Shown: positions 21,206 through 28,794 of the stretch, one piece after another | How positions within the stretch are numbered: position 1 is the first letter of the stretch | Layout of the letters: every line of letters starts with the position of its first letter | Assembly (NCBI GenBank): GCA_937931785.1 | Contig: CALHAX010000039.1 | Location: 1 to 64,000 of the forward strand | Direction: 5' to 3' | Length of the DNA stretch: 64,000 nucleotides | Source of the DNA: an uncultured Hyphomicrobiaceae bacterium | GTDB taxonomy: Bacteria; Pseudomonadota; Alphaproteobacteria; Rhizobiales; CALHAX01 | Translations under genes and position numbers: made by a program | The notes under the pieces: generated by a model | What the model saw: only the letters and a program-made list of their open reading frames with translations | What the model was told of the DNA's origin: nothing | Database searches by the model: none

Positions 21206-22498
21206 ATGCTGGATAAGCGGAACATGGACAATTCGTCCGAATGCGGCACAATCCTAAGCCCGAATGACCCCGCCTTCCTGCACGATCGTATCCAACGTTA
21301 CTATACCAAACGTGTCGAGGAAGCCTGGGCAGGTGGGCATCCGATGAAGGGACGATCGCCGCAGCCGGGCGACATACAGCTTCGCACGAACGACTACCTT
21401 TGCCTTGCCGGTCATCCGATGGTCATCGCCGCGGAAATCAAAGCCCTGCGGGCTGACGGGCATGGTGCAGCTGTTTCCCGGGTCTGGCTGCATCAGGAGA
21501 AGGATACTCTCTCTGTCTTTGAAGAACGGCTGGCCGGCGTTGTTCAGGCGGAAGAAACGGTGCTTTGCAACTCCGGGTATTGCGCCAATGTCGGGTTGAT
21601 CCAGGCCATTACCGAGCCAAATGCGCCTGTGTATATGGACATGAAGGCGCACATTTCCCTTTGGGAAGGTGTCTCAAGCGCGAAAGCTACGGCCGTTCCG
21701 TTTCGCCATAACAGCGCTGACCACCTTGAGCGACAAATTAAAAAGCATGGTGCTGGCGTGGTTTGTGTCGACGCGCTTTACAGCACGGACGGGAACGTCA
21801 GTCCGCTTGCGGACATTCTGGACATTGTTGAACGACACGGGTGCGTTCTGGTTGTTGATGAAACGCATTCCTTTGGCGCGCACGGCAAGGATGGTGGTGG
21901 ACTTTGTGTTGCCCTTGGCATTGCGGATCGTGTGCATTTCCGCACGATCGGTCTGTCGAAAGCCGTTGCCAGTCGGGGCGGTGCGATAGCGTGCTCGTCC
22001 CGCAATGCGGAGTACTTCAGGTATGAAGCTTTCCCGGTGATATTCAGTACCTCGGTGCTTCAGCACGAGGTTGCCGGCTACAACGCTGTTCTGGACGTCA
22101 TTCAGAAGGAAACATGGCGACGGGACCGGCTACATAAAAGCCATGCCTACCTTCGGGATGCTCTGGATAAACTTGGCTATAATGTCGATGCATCGCAGCA
22201 TCAGATCATTGCGCTCGAGGCGGGAAACCAGCTCGATACAATCAAGTTTCGAGATGCCCTCGAGTCTCGTGGCGTATTTGGAGCGATTTTCTTTCCGCCG
22301 GCTACACCGGAGAAGCGTTGTCTGATCCGGTTCACCGTGAACTGCGGGCACACACGCCAGGAGCTGGATCACGTGATTTCCGTATGCCGAGACATCCGGG
22401 ACGAGGTTGATCTCGCAAACTGGCCGTCGACAAGACGCAAAAGCAAGACGCTTGCTCCCGTTAAAGATCATCCGAAACGGGCACGTGAAGCGGCATAG
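21206..22498 (+). CDS. Alpha-hydroxyketone-type quorum-sensing autoinducer synthase-like protein (CqsA/LqsA family, alpha-oxoamine synthase fold)
   Basis: PLP-dependent alpha-oxoamine synthase features (NDYLCLAGHPMVI, VLVVDETHSFGAHGKDGGG, RTIGLSKAVASRGGAIACS); flanked by CqsS/LqsS-like kinase and LqsR-like regulator. RBS CTTGGAG then ATG 21206. Confidence 0.85.
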   Translation: MLDKRNMDNSSECGTILSPNDPAFLHDRIQRYYTKRVEEAWAGGHPMKGRSPQPGDIQLRTNDYLCLAGHPMVIAAEIKALRADGHGAAVSRVWLHQEKDTLSVFEERLAGVVQAEETVLCNSGYCANVGLIQAITEPNAPVYMDMKAHISLWEGVSSAKATAVPFRHNSADHLERQIKKHGAGVVCVDALYSTDGNVSPLADILDIVERHGCVLVVDETHSFGAHGKDGGGLCVALGIADRVHFRTIGLSKAVASRGGAIACSSRNAEYFRYEAFPVIFSTSVLQHEVAGYNAVLDVIQKETWRRDRLHKSHAYLRDALDKLGYNVDASQHQIIALEAGNQLDTIKFRDALESRGVFGAIFFPPATPEKRCLIRFTVNCGHTRQELDHVISVCRDIRDEVDLANWPSTRRKSKTLAPVKDHPKRAREAA

Positions 22499-22542
22499 AA
22501 CGGCAAGATATGGGATGATCGGCTTTCCGGCCTATTGTTCAG

Positions 22543-22633
22543 GGTGTGTTCGATTTAAATGGCGATGCCGCGATGCCAGTGGAACGACTTGGGTCGTGGC
22601 GTCATGAGTCCATTTGAATCAGGCGCGCTATAG
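22543..22633 (+). repeat. 91-bp interspersed element, copy A (inverted relative to copy B)
   Basis: ggtgtgttcgatttaaatggcgatgccgcgatgccagtggaacgac...gcgtcatgagtccatttgaatcaggcgcgctatag; same length as the reverse complement of 33951-34041 with 14 mismatches on direct alignment by eye. Confidence 0.88.
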
Positions 22634-22652
22634 GGTGCGTGCTGATGACCGT

Positions 22653-24041
22653 TCAAGACCTTTGCATACGGTTACTTAGATCATCCACGGACGTGTCTGC
22701 GGGAACAGACGGGAGCGTGATGGTGAATTCTGCTCCTTTTCCTGGGGCAGACCGACATGACAGCGTACCGTCGAAGCTTTCGACGACAAACTTCGAAAAT
22801 GCCAAACCGATACCTGTGCCCTGGCCTTGCTTCACGCCTGTAAAAAAAGGCACGAAAATGTGAGGTAGAATGTCTGGTGGGATACCTGGACCGTTGTCTG
22901 CAACGATGACCTTGTTCGTTGCAGCCCCTTTTTCCAGGCGAATGGTAATTTGCCCGCCCCCCGAAGCCTCCAGCGCGCGTAGTCCGTTTTTGAGCAGATT
23001 GAAAAGTGTGTGAACCAGCAGCAGATCTGATCCGAAGAATTCAAAATCATCTTCACTGTCAAACACGACGCGTTCACTTTCGCCCGGACGGAAGTGATAT
23101 CTATGAAGCGTATCCGTGATAACGCCATGTACGGAGTGCTTGTCGAAAATTCCAGCCGAGAGGTTTTCCTGCCCGGCATTGACCAGAAGCATGTCGATGA
23201 CAAGGTTCGCAGACTGCGTGTGATCTCGAATACGTTCCATCGAGGAGCGCAATCCGCCAGCCTGTCGTGAGCTCAATCGACTGCCTTCATAACCGTTCTG
23301 GAGGGCCCACTCCAAGGCTTCTGTCAGCTTGGGAATGTGTTTATTGGCCCGTTCTGCATCGAACTTTATGCCGAGCAGCGGCGTCCGCATCTCATGGGCG
23401 ATGTGGCTTGCAAGGCGTGACGCGGCCTGCATTTTTTCATCTGCAATCCGGCTGTCGCTGTAGTTCAAGGCCACGAGGCCAGTAAGGGCAAAGGCCACGA
23501 TCGGTATCAATTGCAGTGCATCCGGCGGTATCGGTGCGCCCCCTGTCGTGAAATGGAATGTCAGCCATCCGAGCACCGAGCCAACCACGGCGACAACAAT
23601 CATGTTCACGCTGTCATACAACAGGGCCATGTAAACGAATGCCGCCATGGTCGACACTTGCCATACCGTGCTGGCATCGTTCATGAGCAACATGAAAACA
23701 AAGAAGAACGGCAATGCAAAGATGAACGATATATAGGAGTAGGCTGGGAGGTAGCGGCGCCAGGCAGGTGGCCAATGATCCGAAAAGCCAAGTGCCAGAC
23801 TTACCAGAAATCCGCAGGCGCGTAGTGACGGACTCTCGTAGGCTTGCGGCGAGATCCACGTATAAAGAACAAAGAACAGTGGAAATCCGATGATTCCCAG
23901 GAATGCCGCCATCTGAACCTTATAAGCTGCAAGTGTGTGAAATGCGACGTAACGGCCCCATATCCTGCGCACAAATCTGATACTTGCCAACGCAGGACGA
24001 AACCGCCGAAGCCGTTCGATCGAAGCGAAAGATGAGCGCAT
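22653..24041 (-). CDS. Membrane sensor histidine kinase, CqsS/LqsS-like
   Basis: Multiple N-terminal TM segments, H-box LASHIAHEMRTPLLGIKFDAERANKHIP, N/G boxes (NLLKNGLRAL, VIVADNGPGIP, GIGLAFSKFVVESFDG). Confidence 0.85.
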   Translation of the reverse strand: MRSSFASIERLRRFRPALASIRFVRRIWGRYVAFHTLAAYKVQMAAFLGIIGFPLFFVLYTWISPQAYESPSLRACGFLVSLALGFSDHWPPAWRRYLPAYSYISFIFALPFFFVFMLLMNDASTVWQVSTMAAFVYMALLYDSVNMIVVAVVGSVLGWLTFHFTTGGAPIPPDALQLIPIVAFALTGLVALNYSDSRIADEKMQAASRLASHIAHEMRTPLLGIKFDAERANKHIPKLTEALEWALQNGYEGSRLSSRQAGGLRSSMERIRDHTQSANLVIDMLLVNAGQENLSAGIFDKHSVHGVITDTLHRYHFRPGESERVVFDSEDDFEFFGSDLLLVHTLFNLLKNGLRALEASGGGQITIRLEKGAATNKVIVADNGPGIPPDILPHIFVPFFTGVKQGQGTGIGLAFSKFVVESFDGTLSCRSAPGKGAEFTITLPSVPADTSVDDLSNRMQRS

Positions 24042-24137
24042 GGTTTCTTAAATCCGGGGAGTTGCGGACCGGTTTGAGGCCCAAGTGGAACAGCCAAGAC
24101 CTGTGTATTCTGTTCAAACACACTAGGATTGGCTTTA

Positions 24138-24168
24138 TTGCACAAATTCGTGCAAGAGAACTTGCAAG
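24138..24168. promoter_or_regulatory. Inverted repeats in the kinase/regulator divergent promoter region
   Basis: TTGCAC-aaattc-GTGCAA (24138-24155) followed by palindrome CTTGCAAG (24161-24168). Confidence 0.4.
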
Positions 24169-24230
24169 AATGAGTGCATGCGGGTGATTACATGTTGCCT
24201 GTTTGACAAACGAGAAACACTTCTGACGAA

Positions 24231-25238
24231 ATGCTTCCATTTTACCATCCAACATCTATTGTCGCGCTGGATGACGATCCGCTGTTCTTGGAAAGCTTTG
24301 CGTTCCATTTTGGCGATGATTTCGTCTGCAAAACGTTCACTCAACCAGAGAAAGCCCTTGGTTTCTTCGAGGAAACGCGTGCGTTCCAGACACTTGGTGA
24401 GGACTTTTTCTCTTCGGACACCGGTTTGCTGGATCGTGTCGGGCAAAGTTCTGCAGACCAGTTGATCAAGATGGATGGGCAGCAACTGTCCGGTGTCATG
24501 AGCAACCCGGGGCGGTTTCAGCAGATTTCCTTGCTGGTTGTCGACTATGCAATGCCCGGCATGAACGGTGTTGAAGTCTGTCGGCGGTTGAAGGGTCATC
24601 CGGCGCGCAAAATTCTCCTTACCGGGAAGGCCGGTGAAGAAACTGCGGTCAAAGCGTTCAACGAAGGTATTATTGATTGCTTCCTGATGAAACAGATGGC
24701 GGATCTGCCGCGTGTGCTGGATCAGGAAATGCGCCAGTTGCAGCGTAAGTATTTCCTTGATCTGACTGCGCCGCTGCAAATGGCACTTGGTGTTCAATCG
24801 CGTGATCTGGCGCGGCACGGAGCGTTCAACGACCACTTTACGAAGGTATTCGAAGCGCGCGGCATCGTGGAATATTATCGTCATACAAAACCATCAGGAA
24901 TCGTCATGATAAGCGATGATGGAGACCTGATGTTTCTGGTTGTTCAGGATGCGGATACGGTGCGCTCGTCACTGGAAATCGCTCGGGATCAAAGTGCTCC
25001 GGCGGAACTCATCGATCTCCTGGCAAGCGGCACGGTGATCACATTTTTCCCCAAAACCGAACATGCTTATGAGCCCGCGTTTGAGGCGTCATGGCGTGAT
25101 CATGTCTGGCCTGCTCAAAAGATCGGTGACGATGATAGCTATCACGTCAGCCTGATCAGCGGGAATGATGTCGCGCGGTATCTGGATACGCCGATTGCGA
25201 CCTTCGCGACATTTCGGGATGAGCTCGACGCCGCTTGA
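24231..25238 (+). CDS. Response regulator, LqsR-like (expanded receiver domain, no recognisable DNA-binding output domain)
   Basis: SIVALDDDPLFLESF acidic pocket, phosphoacceptor LLVVDYAMPGMNGVEVCRRLKG, KILLTGKAGEE; about 90 residues between acidic pocket and phosphoacceptor Asp; divergent from the kinase. Confidence 0.8.
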   Translation: MLPFYHPTSIVALDDDPLFLESFAFHFGDDFVCKTFTQPEKALGFFEETRAFQTLGEDFFSSDTGLLDRVGQSSADQLIKMDGQQLSGVMSNPGRFQQISLLVVDYAMPGMNGVEVCRRLKGHPARKILLTGKAGEETAVKAFNEGIIDCFLMKQMADLPRVLDQEMRQLQRKYFLDLTAPLQMALGVQSRDLARHGAFNDHFTKVFEARGIVEYYRHTKPSGIVMISDDGDLMFLVVQDADTVRSSLEIARDQSAPAELIDLLASGTVITFFPKTEHAYEPAFEASWRDHVWPAQKIGDDDSYHVSLISGNDVARYLDTPIATFATFRDELDAA

Positions 25239-25281
25239 GATGAGGGTGTGTTACGGGGCCTCTCCTTCGTAGAAGCCGCCC

Positions 25282-26112
25282 TTAAGTCAGCGCCTGCATC
25301 GCCATATATCCGCTTGCGACGATGAGCAACATTCCTAGCGGTGCAGTAACATGATCCTCGCCGAATGGGATTTTTTCAATCAGCATGATGATCATGGCAA
25401 CTGCCATCCAGATGATGTTCATGACGCCGCCGACGAATGCGAGCAGCATAAGAGCCCAGCAACACCCGAGACAATATAGTCCCTGTTTCAACCCCATCTG
25501 AATAGCACCTGCTAACCCGTCTCGCCACATCCCCATGAACGTTGCGAATGGGGACCGGCATTTGGAGAGGCAGTTTTCCTTCAGCGTGCTAAACTGATAA
25601 AGACCGGCGACGAGTAGAAACGCTGCGGACAACCAGGGCCATTGACTGACGAGTGAACCATCGAGGATCACTGTTCTCGACAAGGCGATCTGGAGCCCTG
25701 TTGCAAAGCATGAAAACCCCAACCAGATCATTCCATAGCCTGCAATGAGCGCCCAGATCTGGCGCGGTGGAACCTTGGTCGGGTTTCCTTTCGAGAACTC
25801 GATGTACGTCGCGATCAGTGGAATTGCGGTTGGCAACATCATTGCGATCGACATGGTCGACCACATGGCAAGGATCCGGACAAACGGCCCCCACTCCCCA
25901 TTCTGGAGTTCGGCCTCAGTCAAAGGGCGGCAGATGTTGCCGATCGAAAGCGTGACTGTTTCTGTCAACGTTTCGAAGATTGACATGCCGGGCCCGAGCG
26001 CACCCGCCGAAACAACGCGTGCGAGTTCCAGGCTCATAAGCGCGAGAAAAGCCCAAGCAGCGAGCACAATACCGCCAAGAGGGAGCCAGATGTGTATGGC
26101 GCGGTTGCTCAT
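25282..26112 (-). CDS. DUF2182-type multi-pass membrane protein
   Basis: Several TM helices, WSTMSIAMMLPTAIPLI, GLKQGLYCLGCCWALMLLAFVGGVMNIIWM motif typical of the family. Confidence 0.8.
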   Translation of the reverse strand: MSNRAIHIWLPLGGIVLAAWAFLALMSLELARVVSAGALGPGMSIFETLTETVTLSIGNICRPLTEAELQNGEWGPFVRILAMWSTMSIAMMLPTAIPLIATYIEFSKGNPTKVPPRQIWALIAGYGMIWLGFSCFATGLQIALSRTVILDGSLVSQWPWLSAAFLLVAGLYQFSTLKENCLSKCRSPFATFMGMWRDGLAGAIQMGLKQGLYCLGCCWALMLLAFVGGVMNIIWMAVAMIIMLIEKIPFGEDHVTAPLGMLLIVASGYMAMQALT

Positions 26113-26172
26113 GAAGCGTTGAACCTTGTCGTAATGTGTCGTTGCGATATCAGATCGTGGATTGCGTTCCGG

Positions 26173-27087
26173 TCAGGCAGTTGTGGCAAGAGCGTCGATC
26201 GCATCAGCAATGGCAACTGTTTTTCGAGCTATCTCGGCATGCAGCAGCTCGACCATCTTTCCGTCAACCGTGATCACACCGTGGTTTGCGTTCTCCGGCT
26301 GATCGAAGGCTGCGATGATCTTGCGCGACCAGTCGACCGTTTCAACGTCGGGGGAAAACATGCGGTTTGCTGTTTCGATTTGTCCAGGATGAATCAATGT
26401 TTTTCCATCCATCCCCATAAGCGCGCCCTGACGGCATTCGGCTTCCAGTCCCTCGACGTCCTTGAAATTGTTATACACACCGTCGATCACGTCCAAACCA
26501 TATGCGTGGGCAGCGGCGACGGTTTGCGTGAGCCATGGAACCATCGCGAAGCGACTTGCTGCAAGTGAGGCACCGGTGTCCTTCGCGAGATCGTTCGTGC
26601 CCAATACGAAGCAGGTAAGCAGGTTGTCTTCCTCCCTGGCCATGGCGGCGATGCTGGCAATGTTGAGGATCGTCAGCGGTGTTTCGATCATCACCCACAG
26701 CGCGGTTCCATCGGATATACCCGCGGACCGCGCGTCAGTAGTGATCGATGCGATGTCGTCGGCAGACGACACCTTTGGCACGAGGATCGCGTCAGGGTTG
26801 GCCGCTACTACTGCTGCGAGGTCAGCGTCCCACCACTGCGTATCCGGTGCATTGGTTCGAATGACAACTTCACGTGCGCCATATCCGCCGGCGATCACGG
26901 CTGCAGCAACCTGATCGCGGGCTGTGGCTTTCATGTCGGGGGCAACGGCGTCTTCGAGATCGAGGATCAGCGCGTCCGCTGGTAATGTTTTTGCTTTTTC
27001 CAGTGCGCGTGCGTTTGCTCCAGGCATGTAAAGCACACTACGACGCGGGCGGAAGGTTTTGGACGTGGCAGAGGGAACGTCGGACAT
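26173..27087 (-). CDS. HpcH/HpaI aldolase/citrate lyase family (CoA ester lyase, CitE/malyl-CoA lyase-like)
   Basis: RSVLYMPGANARALEKAKTLPADALILDLEDAVAPDMK; GMDGKTLIHPGQIETANRMFSP. Confidence 0.9.
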   Translation of the reverse strand: MSDVPSATSKTFRPRRSVLYMPGANARALEKAKTLPADALILDLEDAVAPDMKATARDQVAAAVIAGGYGAREVVIRTNAPDTQWWDADLAAVVAANPDAILVPKVSSADDIASITTDARSAGISDGTALWVMIETPLTILNIASIAAMAREEDNLLTCFVLGTNDLAKDTGASLAASRFAMVPWLTQTVAAAHAYGLDVIDGVYNNFKDVEGLEAECRQGALMGMDGKTLIHPGQIETANRMFSPDVETVDWSRKIIAAFDQPENANHGVITVDGKMVELLHAEIARKTVAIADAIDALATTA

Positions 27088-27208
27088 GGACGAGGGTTCC
27101 GTTTGGGATTAAGCGAAAGACAGTAACGTGATCATGTAGCGGGCATCGCGTCGCTTGAAAACCCGATGCACCATGCTGCGTGCCTCGGTTCTGGAGTACT
27201 GCGCTACT

Positions 27209-28045
27209 ATGGCCAATATTTTGTCGATCTCGTCCCAGGTCGTTTGCGGTGCCGTTGGCAACTCTGTCGGGGCATTTGCGATGCAACGGCTGGGGCATAC
27301 GGTTTGGCAAATCCCAACCGTGCTGTTGTCCAATCATCCTGGGCATGGGGCGTTCAGCGGCGATGCGACGCCTGCAAAAACGATCACGGCGCTCTGGGGC
27401 GGAATCAAGGCGCACAGCTGGCACCAGGATGTGGATGCGGTTTTGACGGGTTATATTCCCGGGCCCGAGGCCGTGGGCGCGATTGCGACGATTGTCGAGG
27501 ATTTGAAATCGCTTCGAACTGATGTTGTTTATCTTTGTGACCCGGCCATCGGGGATGAACCGAAGGGGATTTATGTTGATCCACTTGCAGCCACTGCAAT
27601 TCGGGATCGGTTGCTACCTATTGCGGATATCGCCACACCGAACCGGTTTGAATTGTCGTGGTTGGCGGGGGTGGAGAAAATTGCAACCGCACGCGCGGCG
27701 ATGGATGCGTCCATAAAGCTTGCAACAAAGACAGTGATTGCGACCTCTGTTCCTGGCGATGCGGATAACGTCATCGCGAATGTTCTAACATCGAACAGTC
27801 GTGGGGCTAGGTGTTCCGCATCGCGTCATGCTCATGCACCAAATGGAACCGGAGATCTATTTTCTTCTTTGTTTTTCGGTCATCTGATGAATGGCCTGTC
27901 TGTGACGGCCTCCCTTGGCAGGGCAACTGCAGGCGTTACCCTTGTCGTTGATGCCTCGCAAGGACGCGACACGTTGCAAACCATTGCGACACAAATTCAT
28001 TGGGCTGATGTCATGGCCGCGCCTGTTTCGGATGTTCAGGCATGA
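27209..28045 (+). CDS. pdxY: Pyridoxal kinase
   Basis: ILSISSQVVCGAVGNSVGAFAMQRLGHTVWQIPTVLLSNHPGHG; C-terminal GTGDLFSSLFFGHL. Likely ATG 27209. Confidence 0.9.
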   Translation: MANILSISSQVVCGAVGNSVGAFAMQRLGHTVWQIPTVLLSNHPGHGAFSGDATPAKTITALWGGIKAHSWHQDVDAVLTGYIPGPEAVGAIATIVEDLKSLRTDVVYLCDPAIGDEPKGIYVDPLAATAIRDRLLPIADIATPNRFELSWLAGVEKIATARAAMDASIKLATKTVIATSVPGDADNVIANVLTSNSRGARCSASRHAHAPNGTGDLFSSLFFGHLMNGLSVTASLGRATAGVTLVVDASQGRDTLQTIATQIHWADVMAAPVSDVQA

Positions 28046-28785
28046 CGGATGCTGAACCGCAGTGGGTGGCTGGACTTGATGGATGCCCGGCGGGTTGGAT
28101 TACGGTTCTTCGCGACGTATCGGGCAGGGCCGCACCGACGTGCACCGTGTTGAAAACGCTGGCGGATATCGACAACCTGCCGCAACGGCCTGCCGTCATT
28201 GCCATCGACATGCCGATCGGCCTGCCGGAGCATGTCGGGCCTGGTGGTCGTGGCTGCGATGTGGCGGCGCGGAAGGTTCTGGGGGCACGGCAGTCTTCGG
28301 TATTTGCTGTGCCTGCACGTGTTGCAGTCATGGAGGAAGATTATTGGCAGGCGTGCGCGCTTGCGGCTGCGAACTCCACGCCGTCACGGAAAGTTTCAAA
28401 GCAGTGTTTTTATTTGTTTCCAAAAATTCGCGAAGTGGATGCATGGATTGGGGAACATGGTCAGGAGCGCATTTACGAGTGCCATCCTGAAGTGGCATTC
28501 TGGGCGATGAACGGTCAGGTGGCGCTCACAGAACCGAAAAAAGTCAAGTCACGACCCTATGGGCCGGGGCTCGCGCTGCGCCGTGACCTGCTTGTTGCCA
28601 ATGGCTACGCACCAGATTTCGTCGCGACCTGTCCGTTCAAGCGCAAGGACGCAACGGAAGATGACTTTCTGGATGCCTGCGCCACAGCATGGAGTGCGGA
28701 GCGTATCCTGAAAGGCCATGCGATGTGTTTTCCTGATACACCCGCAACGGATGATCGCGGCATTCCGATGACCATCTGGGCGTGA
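28042..28785 (+). CDS. DUF429 domain-containing protein
   Basis: VAGLDGCPAGWITVLRD, VIAIDMPIGLPEHVGPGGRGCDVAARKVLGARQSSVF, ECHPEVAFWAMNG; overlaps pdxY stop. Confidence 0.85.
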   Translation: MTDAEPQWVAGLDGCPAGWITVLRDVSGRAAPTCTVLKTLADIDNLPQRPAVIAIDMPIGLPEHVGPGGRGCDVAARKVLGARQSSVFAVPARVAVMEEDYWQACALAAANSTPSRKVSKQCFYLFPKIREVDAWIGEHGQERIYECHPEVAFWAMNGQVALTEPKKVKSRPYGPGLALRRDLLVANGYAPDFVATCPFKRKDATEDDFLDACATAWSAERILKGHAMCFPDTPATDDRGIPMTIWA

Positions 28786-28794
28786 TGCGCGTGG

